Positions 43,918-55,961 of a DNA stretch of 64,000 nucleotides are shown in pieces (within the stretch, counting starts at the first letter, position 1; every line of letters starts with the position of its first letter). The stretch is from Corylus avellana (lineage: Eukaryota; Streptophyta; Magnoliopsida; Fagales; Betulaceae). The notes beneath the pieces are model-generated. The model had not been told where the DNA came from, did not search any database, and saw only the letters and a list, made by a program, of their open reading frames with translations. The DNA lies in NCBI RefSeq assembly GCF_901000735.1, contig NC_081543.1, forward strand, positions 31,642,771 to 31,706,770, written 5' to 3'. Made by a program: the position numbers and the translations under genes.

Positions 43918-44290
43918 ATGGTAAAGGAAACTGATGGTAAAGGACGCAAAGGAGATTAGGTTTGGGAATGCGCTTGTAGCGGAGATGGAAAAGTCCAAAA
44001 ATCACTCTCTAGTTGAGAAAGTTGTGATGGACTGGGCACCAGAATATGCTGTAGATTTAAAAATTGATTGAAACGGTGACATTCAAAGAGTTAAGTAAAA
44101 CATGGATCAAATATGGATAGAAAGAAATTTCTCATTGTATCTATAATATTATTTTATTAGAGCAACATGCTCTGGTTTTATGAAATGGATAGAGAAGAAG
44201 TATTGTGAAGAAAAAAAAAATGCCGGATTCAAGTATTGGTTGGGATCAACACGTTAACATTGTGGAGTGAAGATATAGTTTTTAGCAGTA
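43918..44290 (+). pseudogene. Degenerate Myb/SANT-like fragment, unit 2
   Basis: Counterpart of 24019-24420, reading MVKETDGKGRKGD then a stop, and later IGWDQHVNIVE-type text, with further mutations. Non-functional. Confidence 0.35.
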
Positions 44291-45482
44291 CTCTTAGATA
44301 TATTTATAGATGAAAACTGGTATAAACTACATTTTTATCTTACAATATTCATCACTTGGTATGGTAATTAATGACTAATGAGACTATAAATATGGTAAAT
44401 AATGAAGGGATAAGTGATATTGCAGAATTTCAAGACAAAGGTTCAGATTTAAAGAAACCCACTCCGGAGAGTATCCCAAGAATTTTAAGGAGTCTTAATC
44501 TATCTTTGGACTACTTCTAAAAAGCCATCTAAAGGGCACAAACTGCTTCACAAATTTGGTGATGAAAAGTTGAGGAACATTTACTTCACGAAACAAGATG
44601 CAGGTTTAGCATCTTCAAGGATTTTATCATTTCTAATATTCATTTCCAGTTGCCCTTTTTTCATAGCCGAAAAGGCTTGTAAAGTGTCTTAGAGTGCAAA
44701 TTATTGTGCGCATTTTTTAGCTAGATAGGCCGCTTCCAACCTCATGTTCAGAAGCATTTTCAATTAGTCTCTCATTCTCTCTTTCATTAAAATTAAGAAT
44801 GAAAACGTCCTCTGTAACCCTTTCCCTAATAGCCTAGGAAAAAAAAAATTTGCAGGTTTAGCAAAATCACCCCTAAAAAAAGCCCCACTAAATGGAGCCT
44901 TAGTTCTAAAGTTCTTATACCTTGTTTGATGAAGCTTTTTGTGGCTTTTTTAATGGTGTTTCTTTAGCTTTTGAAATGAAAAAAGTTGCCGTGCAATCTA
45001 TACCTTGAATTTTATTTTAAATTGCTTTTGAATAGCAGCTTATAGCATAAATAGCTTCCCCAATGTCGAAGTTTGTCGTTACGACGTTTTCTTGTAACTT
45101 CAATTTAGTTCTCGGGTATTCGATTTCAACAATTAAGTCATTTGGTTTTACCCCTATTTTAATTAGATCTCTTCATCAACTTATTGTCTAATTAAGTGAC
45201 CGCATGCGAAGTCAAACCACTAAATTAATGACATGTGACTCGCGCTTGACACATCATATGCCAACTATATGTTATATGTCACAAATTTACAAAACTACGT
45301 TTAGCCAAGCACAAGCACATGACAGCAATGGGAAAGAACAACATTTAGAAGTCCATACTGCTATTTTTAATTAAACCATTTATTAAAACACCACTCTACA
45401 AACCCATCCAATTATTTCAGGCAAGTAACCTACTTACATATGCTTTTGAGTTTCATCATATGATCCAAGAGCTTCAGCAGTT
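44291..45482. other. Spacer downstream of CAD-D2
   Basis: Copy of 24421-25644. No gene recognised. Confidence 0.5.
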
Positions 45483-46658
45483 TCATTTCAGGGAGTTCTC
45501 GATATCAATCACAAACCGGTACTTCACATCTTTCTTTATTAGTCTCTCGAGAGCTTCATTTGCATACTGAATTGGAATTACTTCAATGTTGGGGTAAATT
45601 TTATGAGCAGCACAGAAGTCTATCATTTCTTGTGTCACTTTTGTACCACCTGTTAAGCTACCAGAAATGGTTCTCAAACCTGCCAAAAGTTCAACGCATG
45701 TAGATAGTTCAGTACACTTTTATGTGTTTAACTTACAAAGGTAACACGTTCTAACGATAAAAGAGAGTAAATTTCATGAAGCTCTTCAAATCTAAAAACT
45801 GTCGTAAGTACCCAGATTTAGGCTTGCAGGGCTGAATTTGACTTCACTTGGGAACCCCACCAGGACTAGAACACCAGAAATCTTCAACAGTGACATATAG
45901 GGATCAAATGGATGATCACCAGATGCTGTGTCAACTATAAAGTCGAAAGACATAGCCAGGGCCTGCAAACAACATGACAACCATCAATCCAACAACAATT
46001 AGGATAGGTCATCGATTTCAATATTGCTTGTGTGAACAGAGAAACAGATGCTTTATAACAAGCTTAAATAATTCTACCTTCATCTCCTCTTGGTCAGATG
46101 AGACCACAAATCTGTCTGCACCCAGCAAACTCAGGGCTTCCTCTTTCTTGGATAAGCTAGTGCTGAGAACTGTCACATTCAACCCAAAAGCCTTCCCAAA
46201 CTTCACTGCCATGTGACCAAGACCTCCAAGCCCAATCACTCCTAGAGATTTACCAGGTTGGTTCATCTTATGGCGCACCATGGGAGCATACACTGTAATT
46301 CCAGCACAAAGCAAAGGGGCTGCTGAAGCCAATGGATAGTTGTCAGGTATCCTGAAGCAGTACCTGTATATTCAAGATCAAAACTGATATTCTCAATCTC
46401 TGGTAACAACTTACCCAATTTCCTGAGTTTCAAGTCAAAAGGTTTACAAGGACAATTGTATCCTTTTCCCAATAGTGTGCAGAATATAAATGCAGGTTCT
46501 AAAAACCCAACCATCAGCAAGATCTATATATTGATGTTGAGCAGAAGGTCCTTGATTTCATTCAGCAGAAGCACTAATACCAAGTAAATGACAAGCAAGA
46601 GTAGAAACAATGTATAAGACTATGATATGTCAAATCCATCATAAATTGGAAGTGGGGA

Positions 46659-46693
<35 letters not shown>

Positions 46694-48900
46694 TGTATGA
46701 TAATGGAAATATTTTATAAACTCAGCCACATATGTGGCTTATAGCTTATGTTCAGTCATTGGCGATACTGCCAAAGGCTTAGGGCCCCGGGAAGCCTCAG
46801 GCATTACACCACCAAAATCAATCATCTTCATGCAGCACCTCCGTGAAACAAATGATCAAATGAATAGGCACATAAACTTCCACAGTCACATCATCTCCAA
46901 TTAGTACGAACTTAGACACTTCTTAATTTGCAAGTGCATGAGGTTAAAAGGTTCAGGTGTAAAAACTATGCAAATGTGAGAAATAGCTTCAGACATTCAG
47001 CAGTGTACAGGGAGTGGGGGCGCGTTTCCTTCTGCAATTACAATATATAAATAAAATAAAGAGAACATAGTTTAGCATCAGAGAATACTTGCCTTTCATG
47101 GACGAGAATGTAACTGGAATAACCTCCTTTGGTAATAGTGCCATCCGCATCAACACCATTAAAAGTGAAAACTGATCCTTTAGCACAAACAACTTCTAGT
47201 CCATCATTGCAATACTCACAATCTCTGCATGAGTTTACATAGGTTCCCACTCCAACATGGTCGCCAACTTTGAAGCGGTGAACATTGGAACCAACCTCTT
47301 TCACAATTCCAGCAATCTCATGTCTGGTTTACAATTATAGATATATTAGTTCAATGAAATCTAGGGCTACTCATAGTATACAATTTAGTCCACTTACCCA
47401 GGCACTAAAGGATACTTCGAATCCCCATGTTTATTCCTCGTCCAAACTACATCAGCATAACAAACTCCACAGTGTGTAATATTTATTGAAACATCATCAC
47501 TTCCAAGATCCCTGAATAAAGTTTCCTAAGTTAATCAGAATATCCTATAAAAACAGCACATGATCAATCAAAAACGCATTCATGATACAAATTTCAAGTA
47601 TTTTTTAATCGTAGTTCTAAAATCATATACCAATCATGTATAGTATCATTATTGTCAACTAATTATATGGGAAATCAATATCTGGAATTCACTTCGGGCA
47701 AAATTTTCTAATAATTTCAGTTGAGTAAATTGTTCCCATTATGAATATCCAAGAGAATAGATACACATCAACAAAATAAAATGACATATAAATAGAATGT
47801 TATCTATGTTCTTTCAAGCGCAATTGGTCTTTTCCTTTATTTCTTTTATGGTTGTACTTCAAGAAAGAAATCATCACATCTAGTGCTCGCTTATAATATT
47901 CTATCATATACGATTCCATAAGTATGATATGTTCTAGTTCATTATTTGCATCGATAAATGAACGTGACCATCAATAGATGCGTTAGAGGACATTATAGGA
48001 CTAGACATATGCTAAACAACTTGCTTAGGAAAAAATTGTAAGCAAAACAAAAGCATAAAAAAGAGTATAGGACCTGCAAGGCATGCTCAAACAAACATCA
48101 AAGTAGAAATTCTATTCTTTTTCTTCAAAAATGAAATAACCCATTTGATAGAAAAGGCCAAAAAAAAAAGTGTAGAAATTTTGCTACTAGTGCATATAGA
48201 CACATTGAAAAGAGTTGAAAGCAGAACACACACTTGGGGCTCATTTGGTTGCCCTTGGCCCCATGAAATTTGATGGCTCCAATCACATGTCGATACTTTC
48301 AATGAACAAATCAGAAATTTTGAATTGGGGATTCAAGAATCATGACCATCATGACAAGAAATTTGAAGTGAGGGCATTTCATGAAACAGAAATTACTTAT
48401 CCCATCCATTACAGTGATGGTTTCATTTTTCATGGCTCCATTCAAGATGATGGATTTTCATAAAAACCAAAAGGGTCAGATGTTCAAACTATGAGTAATG
48501 CTATAAGTCTTCCTAGAGTCATCACAAATGTGATGTAGCTTTTAAAATTATTAATAAATCAAAAGTCAATAAATCACATATCAAATTCAATTGTAATTTT
48601 AAAAGTCGCATCACATTTGAGATGACTATAGGAAGACTTTAAAAAGACTTATAGCATTACTCTCCAACTATAGTTACTGGCAACTAGAAGACAAATTTTT
48701 GAAGCATGTACTCAATTGTCTCGTGTATATATACTTTTTTCTTGTTTTCTTTCCTTGAAAGGACATGTTCTATAATCTTCCTTTCTCGAAAAAGAGATTA
48801 ACTAAACATACCTGCGGCTGAAGTTGTAAGGTGATAAAACTCCCGATACATCTCTTGCAGCCCATCCAAGGCAGTCGTCTTTTGCACTCAAGGAGCTCAT
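45483..48900 (-). CDS. CAD-D2: CAD1-like cinnamyl alcohol dehydrogenase, intact (355 aa)
   Basis: Exons in transcription order: 48900-48812, 47511-47398, 47323-47093, 46363-46078, 45962-45812 and 45679-45483; 1068 bp, all phases consistent. Cys44 is present ([10 protein letters not shown], codon TGT at 47469-47471), as are His69, Cys164 and the four structural cysteines. [17 protein letters not shown] is intact, as is [11 protein letters not shown] for NADPH binding. The protein is more like Arabidopsis CAD1 than the C pair is ([23 protein letters not shown]). It likely reduces hydroxycinnamaldehyde-like or other aldehydes in the cytosol; CAD1-type members are usually minor in lignin formation. 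Intron 3 uses a GC-AG donor shared with CAD-D1. Intron 1 carries a MITE missing from D1. This is the likely working member of the D pair. Confidence 0.92.
48494..48661. mobile_element. MITE in CAD-D2 intron 1
   Basis: 168 bp with terminal inverted repeats AGTAATGCTATAAGTCTT / AAGACTTATAGCATTACT and internal inverted arms around GTAGCTTTTAAAATTA. The flanks CAAACTAT and CCAACTAT are consistent with an 8-bp duplication with one mismatch, but lie one to three bases off the repeat ends. Absent from CAD-D1. A relative is at 53176-53333. Confidence 0.75.
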
Positions 48901-49860
48901 TGTTGACTGATTTTCGATAAAATATCAAACATGAGTTTCGTCCAAGGAAAATATACTTGGGGAAAGAAACCATCAGGGTTATAGAGCTTTCCCATTTCAA
49001 CATATAATAAATTCAACATTTTTGTGGGTACAACACTCCACTCACTCGTAAGGAGCATAACTATTTTGGCCTTCTGATAGCTGAAATTCATGAAACGATA
49101 TCGCAGACGTGTTCCCAAATATACACTCAAACAATGGATAAATTAATTAGTCTAGGTAACGGAAAGACAAATCTGGGGATGCATGACAAATGAAAAAAAA
49201 ATGAGATCAATTGTCAACCAGAAAGCTTATGGAGATCTATGGCGGAGCAGTGTAATTCCAGATTATATCATCAAACTTCCAAATACAGAAACTAGTCATT
49301 CTCACGTTGTGAACTTCAAGAGAGTAGAGATAAAAAGACGAAGAGAGATGAGATTGTGTTGGCTTACCAGGACTGGCGAAGGATGCGGAGAGACAGAGAG
49401 AGTGATACTCGGTAAACTACTCCAGAGTTCGACCCACGTAAGACAAGCTAATGGGACTGGCAGTCTGGTAGTAATACGAGAATAAGCCTTCTCCTTATTT
49501 AATATTTAAGGTAGCTTTAGAACCGTTCGTGCCTTCCTGGATCCCGGGCACATCCGAGGTCCTGTTGACTTCAAAATTAGATAAACTAATATTAAATCTC
49601 GACCATTTTGAAATTTCACGGTTCTTTTTCATTAGAATCAATTTTACGATCTAATTAAGATCATGATATAAATCTTTAGTAAAATCACTCTTAAAAATTA
49701 GCTTTAAGTAATGTGAGACACTTCAAATTGTAAGAGATTAATTAATTTTATAGGCACCACTCCTAGGACATCGTTGTAGAAATCTCAAACATTTTTCAGC
49801 AGAAATTTTCTGTAGAAAAAAAAAAAGAAAAAAAAAAGAATGGACAAGTTATTTCTAAAA

Positions 49861-50200
49861 CATAGGGGTAATTTTACTTTTTCTCATAAAGTTATGCGCC
49901 TTTTGTAAACACTCACTCAAATGTTTAAAGTCTTTTACTTTGGTGTATCGAAATTTGATTTCCTTTCATTTTCTTCCTTCAGTTAGGATTTTCTGTTACA
50001 TTCTAATGAAAATGTGTGAAATTATTAAAATACCCTTACTGAAATTACTCATTTCACCATATGTAACAAAATGAAGAAAATAGAAAGAAATCAAAGTTCG
50101 ATACTTCGATACACCAAAGTGAAAGACTTTAAACATTAAAAAGTATTTACAAAAAACCCATAACTTCAACTTCATGGAGTAAGTAAAATTATCCAAAAAT
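49861..50200. mobile_element. Foldback (MITE-like) element
   Basis: The left arm (GTTTAAAGTCTTTTACTTTG, GTGTATCGAAATTTGATTTC) matches the inverted right arm (GTTTAAAGTCTTTCACTTTG, GTATCGAACTTTGATTTC) over more than 100 bp, with outer GGGGTAATTTTACTTTTTCT matching inverted GGATAATTTTACTTACTCC. Ends and target duplication are not certain. Confidence 0.65.
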
Positions 50201-50353
50201 AAAAAATAAAAAAATAAGTGAATATCTTCTTCAATCTTTCAATCCTATCCATTTATTTTCTAACAGAAAATCTCGAGTGAAAGTGAGGTAAGCCAGTCAT
50301 CATTGAACACCAGCAACCCCATTAGTATACTACTAATTATTCCAAAAAAAAAA

Positions 50354-50392
<39 letters not shown>
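50354..50392. repeat. (AAT)n microsatellite
   Basis: About 12-13 uninterrupted AAT units following an A-run. Confidence 0.9.
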
Positions 50393-50394
<2 letters not shown>

Positions 50395-51396
50395 AAAGAC
50401 ACATTAAGGTCACCCCTAACCTGACGTAGGCAGTGACATCCTTGAGATTTTATTTTAGTTCAGGGTAAACATTTCATCGGCCAATTAGCATTCATGTAGT
50501 AGCATTAGTTTTTTTTTTTAAAAAAAAAAAAAAATTAAGGGTTGGCTGACCCTGACGCAGGCAGTGACATCCTAGAGTTTAGGATAAACTTTTAACCCAC
50601 CAATAAGCATTCAAGTTCTTTAGTACAGACATACATTATGTTGTCTTACCATGGCCATTTTTGGGTGAATCCCACTTTGCAAAAGGAAATCACTTTAGAT
50701 CCCTGTGGGTTAATCCCACACAAGAGTCAAGAAATAGTCCTTTTGGGGTGGGCATGGAAGTCCATTTATGAACATCGTGCCTCTCGTCCTTTACATTCCT
50801 AGGATGGAGGAAAATGGATGATTCTTTACAAGGGCTAGGGTACCTGAGAGTCAAAGAACTAAAGCCTCTAGTGTACTTATATGGCATTCCTAAGGATGAA
50901 AAAGAGAAAAATGATGACACTTCATTCCAAATCATATATCCAATGCTTCATAAATATAACCAAAATTTAGAAATAACTTTTAAAGTCGAAAATATAGCCA
51001 ATAGTTCTTGGAGGATACTTTCAAGAGAGGTTGGACACACCATGAGTTATAAGATACAAAAAGAGCATTTAATTATGCTGAATTTCATAACGTACAACAC
51101 TCTTTTAAGTATTCTGTGATGATCCAAATTTTTTCATTCTAAATCCCACCAGAGCATGCTAATCAACAGACTGGATCTAAATGCATAGTAAAGGGGAAGG
51201 GGAAAATTGGGAAGCGTACAAAAGCCTAACATATTATTAGCAAAAGAAGTTTTTGGCAGCAATCGTGATGATCGAAAGACGTTAAACTGAAACACACATC
51301 ATCTGAAAGAGGCACTCATGTCACAATGGATCATAAGCAGCGAGCTCCCCATTTGTGTACCGATCCGCTGGAAAGGCCCTGATACATGCATCTTAT

Positions 51397-54300
51397 CTAG
51401 TTGGCTTTCTTTCGCTTTATGGAAGGCTTTTCAGTCTGCAGTTTCGGACTAGAGGGACTTTTCACTTGTTCAGTTTCAGGCTCTTCAGGCAAAGTAGTTA
51501 GCAGAAATTTCTTGCTCGAACCAAATTGGTTGCAGAGCAGATTCAGCATCTTCCTCCCCCTCATCCATTTGAGCATTAGCTTCAGATGTGTCTTGCTGTT
51601 CAATCCACTAATACCAGATTCCTGTTATGAAAAATCAAACCCAATCAAAACAATAAAGCTTATACAAATGCAGATATAGTTTACAATACAAATAATGTTG
51701 TAGCAGAGAGGTCTACTTATCCTAAGTTTCCCTCCATTAACATGCACAATCTAATGCTAGAAAATAGAAACAGGAATATTCCATGATGTATTTCAGGAAA
51801 CAATAACCGTACTGGCTTTAGTAAATGAAGAACACGACTGGTGTCCACTAATTCAAAGGCCTGTCCAGGCAAGCATAGGCAAATAATTTGGAGAAGAGTA
51901 AGGTTAGAAAGTTAACTTAGATTAACCTTTAACATAGGTTACATATATCCTTTATAATAATAACTTGAATTTTACTAAAAGAGCAAGTCTTGATGTCATA
52001 TTTTGGCTCTGGCATTAACTAAGAAAAAATATAATGACTAAAGAAGGTTGCAATCAGCAATACTCTAGAAGGAAGGACACTTTGATCTCGATGGTTAGAC
52101 AATGTTCAAAAAGTAGTAAAATTACGCATATAGACAACAATTTAAGAAAAACACTGGAGAAAGGAGAAAAAATAATTTATTGAAGAAGAGGAAAAGCTCA
52201 TGTACACGAAAATTATACAAAAGATGCAACCACCTTACTGGGTCGAGAATCTAAAAAGTTAACAAAATCTACAAGATTGAAAGATGGATGAGAAATTAGC
52301 AACAAAAGAAACTACTCAATCTAAAAGGGAGCTCAGTAATGAGGCTTTTTTGATAAATAAACAAAATATCATTAAAAACGTAAGGTGCCCTAGGTACATG
52401 TGGAGTATACAAAAGAAGCCACCTAGAAATTATTGGCAAAAAGAACAAGAAACTCCAAAAAAAAAGGTGTTGAAGAAAAAAGATTTCAACTCCTCTAACG
52501 CCATCTTGCAGTCCTCAAAACATTTATCATTCATTTCCCTCCAAAGGCACCACAAAAGACACAATGGCACCATCTTCCATACAACAACACTTCGTGTGCT
52601 GCCGGCAATTCATCAACAAGAAAACACATCAACTACTTGTCTAAGCAGAACCCAAGACAACCCAAACCAATTAGAGAAAACATTCCATAAAGCACAAGCA
52701 ACCTCACAATGAAGGAGAAGGTGATTCAAAGACTTCCCATTCTTTTTGCACATGACACACCAATCAACCACAATGACATGCTGCTTTTAGAGATTGTCTA
52801 TAGTAAGAATCTTCCCTAAAGCCACCGACCACACACAAAAATCCACCCTCAAAGGAGCCTTAGTCCTCTAAACACTTTTTCAATGAATCATATACTATCG
52901 TAACAATCCATGACACTATAGAAGGATTTAACACTAAACAACCTTTTTTTTGGAAAGAATCCACCACAACATGTCTTCCCCTTCCCTTCTCAATCTAAAT
53001 AAATACAACAACCTATAGAAAGAGGCTTTTAATTGCAGCACATTAGACTTGCGGGCTTCGAAAAGACGTCTATCTCTTTCCCTAAAAATGCTCCACATTA
53101 GTTAAGAAGGGATGACTTTCCATATGGCTTCTTTGAGATGTCTTTGCTCTTGCAACTTCCAACATTGAAGTAACAAGTAATGCTAAACATTCCACTTGTG
53201 TCTTTCCAAAACTGATATGGCTTTTAAAATTACCATTTGATCAAAATTCGATAGTGGTCTACTAGAAATTCAATAGTAATTTTAAAAGCCACATTAATTT
53301 TGAGGGAACACAAGAGGGACGTTTAGCATTACTCTAAAGCAACTCTAGAATATTGCCTGGCATGACCCACGAGACTCCAAATAAAATTAAAAAACAAGTG
53401 CCATTCCCCATCTTCTCAAGATGTCAATCGTAAGGATTTTACCCAAAGTTGTTGTCCAATTAAAGAAAGCAATACGAGGTGGAGCCTTCACCTTCCAAAC
53501 ACCCTTCCAAGGAAAATGAGAAGACTCTCCAAATTGTAATGTATCGTAATAGACCTTCACTTCAAACCTATGATTATGAGTTGGGAACCATAACATTGTA
53601 TTTGTCTCTCTTGAAGAGGTTTTCGAAGAGTATAAGAGATTAAGGAATGCAACCAAAGACTCAAGCTCCCAATCTTGGACCACCCTGAGAAAACTCAAGT
53701 TCCAATGAACATAAGAGTCAAAAGAGTCCAAGTAAACAGACACTAAAGCCTCTTTGTCCCGAGCTATAGAGAAGAGTTCTTGGAATAAGGACTTGAGTTT
53801 TGCTTCTCTACACCACACATCATACCAGAACGAAGGTGAGATTCATCCCCTGCCCTATAAGAGACCAAGTTCAAGAAACACCCCCAGCCATTCTTAATAT
53901 TTCTCCAAAGACCCACCCTATATGGTGCTCACGTTTCCTCAAAACACTAGCCCCCTCTCAGAGTCTCGACTTTTCAACAATTACCTGTCTCCTTTAAGAA
54001 TTTTTTTCATGAGCAAATCTCCAAAGCCATTTAAAGCTTCATTAAACAACCTGAAATTTTTCACGCCCAACCCTCCGCTTGGAATTGGGGAGCAAACAGT
54101 CTTCCAATTAACTAGTTGAAGCTTATGATCACCTTCAAAACCATCCCAAAGAAAGTCCCTTTGAATGCACTCCAATCTTCTAGCTATACTGGCTGGTATG
54201 GGGAAAAGGGACAAGAAATACATAGCCAGGCTGAAGAGTGCTCTTGATAAGGGTAAGACAACCACCACGAGACAAATAGATCTTCTTCCAACTAGCCAAT

Positions 54301-54808
54301 CTTCTTTCCATTTTCTCCACTAACCCATCCCAAATTGCTTTTGACTTGGCAAGAGCACTTAGGGGAGACCCAGATATTTCAATGGCAAGGAAGAAATGCT
54401 ATGAATTTTGATTTTATCTTTTTATTGTAAACTGATGACAAATTAGTTTGTGTGAGATATACAGTCTATTTCTGGATTGTTATTTGTTAATATATGATAT
54501 ACATATCAAAATATTGATAATTAAATTAAGTATAATATCAAAATTTACATTTATGATTAACATGAAACAAAATTTTGTATGATTCAAAACAGGATTTGAA
54601 ATAGCTAAATGGCAAAGAAAGAAAAAAGCGGAACCTGGGCGTGAATCCAAGCGTTGGAGACGGTGAGAGGGCCACATTGCTTGATGACATGGTAGAGGTC
54701 TTGAGCAATGGAAGAGGCCTCTTGAGGGGTCATCTTCGGGTTGATTTTCCTCAGATTCTCTGCGCGCTTCCGTGAGAAATGCCTCACGAATGTATGAACA
54801 GAAATCAT
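51397..54808 (-). CDS. Small putative mitochondrial, winged-helix-like protein (132 aa)
   Basis: Two exons joined in phase 0: 54808-54635 (58 codons, donor GTTCCG) and 51621-51397 (74 codons plus stop, acceptor CATAACAG). The N-terminus, MISVHTFVRHFSRKRAENLR, is basic and Ser/Arg-rich without acidic residues at first, as in mitochondrial presequences. The central part (MTPQEASSIAQDLYHVIK, CGPLTVSNAWIHAQ, SGLNSKTHLKLMLKWMRGR, MLNLLCNQFGSSKKFLL) alternates predicted helices with a short basic hairpin, like a winged-helix fold. The tail is Pro/Glu/Lys-rich and ends KRKKAN. I think it is a conserved plant protein of unknown function but cannot name it. The exon pairing rests on phase and continuity. 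The 3-kb intron contains LINE debris and a MITE. An upstream in-frame TTG at 54850 was not used as start. Confidence 0.65.
52280..54400 (-). mobile_element. Degenerate LINE fragments, minus strand, in the intron
   Basis: Minus-strand frames match the C-terminal part of plant LINE ORF2. 54268-53981 reads SIARRLECIQRDFLWDGFEG and PSGGLGVKNFRLFNEALN. 53818-53387 reads FPWKGVWKVKAPPRIAFFNW. A further zf-RVT-like piece near 52870-52600 reads WCVMCKKNGKSLNHLLLHC. The second and third pieces repeat the same domain (KAPPRIAFF and KAPLRVDFC), so at least two insertions or a local duplication are present. Many stops occur. Confidence 0.75.
53176..53333. mobile_element. MITE, same family as 48494-48661
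   Basis: 158 bp, starting AGTAATGCTAAACATTCC and ending GACGTTTAGCATTACT, with inner inverted arms GATATGGCTTTTAAAATTAC and GTAATTTTAAAAGCCACATT. It has the same terminal AGTAATGCTA and the same TTTTAAAATTA core arm as the CAD-D2 intron MITE. It interrupts the LINE debris. Confidence 0.75.
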
Positions 54809-55961
54809 TGTGCCAAAACCTCCACTCCAAGAAGCTCCACCACCACCCAAGCACGTCTACTCTACTCTCCTTTGCTCCCGAGTTCTTCCAACTCCACTCG
54901 TCACTGCTTATGCTTCTTCTACTTCGGGTGTCAGCCTCTTAACACTATCACCACACCACAGGCTCGCACAGGGTACAACTCGAAACTAGAGAGAAACCCT
55001 TCATAATTCTTCATTACTCGTAAGGAGGAGAACGAGTTACTCACATGGACTCCACCACAATTCGATTATTTTTAGTATTGAGATCGATAAATGTTGAAAA
55101 TATTAAAAATTACAATATACATTTTCAGAATTCGGCTATGAAATTATTCCAAAAAATCAAGATGCTCATAATTCATTACTTCGCAATAAATCGATGCCTG
55201 TTTAATTAGTTTTGCTCTTCTTCATTGGCACAAAAATAAAAAAATAAAAAAAGCTAAACTTTTTAGGACAGTTCTTCTCCAAACTAAAATAGAGAATTTT
55301 TCAATCCAATTTATTAAACCAATATGTGTTTAAAATGCATAAAATTTTCACATGCATTTTTAAACATTCCTTGTATAAAGTACATCTAAAATCCCTGGAA
55401 AAAAAAAATGAAACGAGCTCATTCATTTGCTACAACATATGCATTCACAAAAGAGATGGCATGCAAGTGAACTGCTACTATGTGCATTCACTTGACACTC
55501 TCGTACTCTTTCACCGACTCTAACACCAAAATTTTTCAGATATGCAGGCGAAAACTTGTATACCAAATTTTTTTATTAATATGGACTCCACCTCCACTTG
55601 CGTCTTGATTTTACCCACAGGCAACACAAACCTGTCCCAAAGATGATGTCTCTCTTTGGCTTCCATTGCTGTGCTGCACATTTCTTCTGTCAGCCTTGCT
55701 TTAAATAACCATGATTCCTGAAAAGCTCTCAAGGCTTTCACCAAGGCTTAAATGTAAACAAGTTCCAATTACAGATCTTCATTTACCAAAACATCCATGA
55801 CGCAAGAAGTGATAACACATATCAAGGAGCCGGCAGTCAACCCCCTAGGTACAAGCTAACTGCCACCATTTCAGATGCATAATCTTTCTCTGTTCTTTCA
55901 GTTGACGAAGAGAATCTGAGAATCCCTCCCTATCGCAATCCAATCCTCAAGCGGAAGTTTC
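54809..55961. other. Intergenic region between the small mitochondrial gene and the FEY-like gene
   Basis: Contains the promoter/5' UTR of the former and the 3' UTR of the latter. A minus-strand frame at 55744-55520 has no ATG start and no recognised domain and lies in the expected 3' UTR zone. Confidence 0.45.

Larger units (their letters stand above)
29264..49276. repeat. Segmental tandem duplication, unit 2
   Basis: Second copy of 14582-29249, expanded to 20.0 kb mainly by a 5.9-kb LINE, a SINE, an A-rich insertion and a MITE. Its right end runs into unique sequence at 49277. Confidence 0.93.
49277..51396. other. Unique spacer right of the duplication
   Basis: No gene recognised. It contains a foldback element (49861-50200), an AAT microsatellite, two degenerate direct repeats of a CTGACGYAGGCAGTGACATCC motif (50420 and 50555) and AT-rich sequence. 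The plus-strand frame at 50814-51119 has no recognisable domain. Confidence 0.5.

Noticed and set aside
52284..52712. 142-codon plus-strand frame
   Set aside because: Antisense of a degenerate LINE zf-RVT segment on the minus strand.
55520..55744. 74-codon minus-strand frame beyond the FEY stop
   Set aside because: No ATG start at its head and no domain; most likely 3' untranslated sequence.
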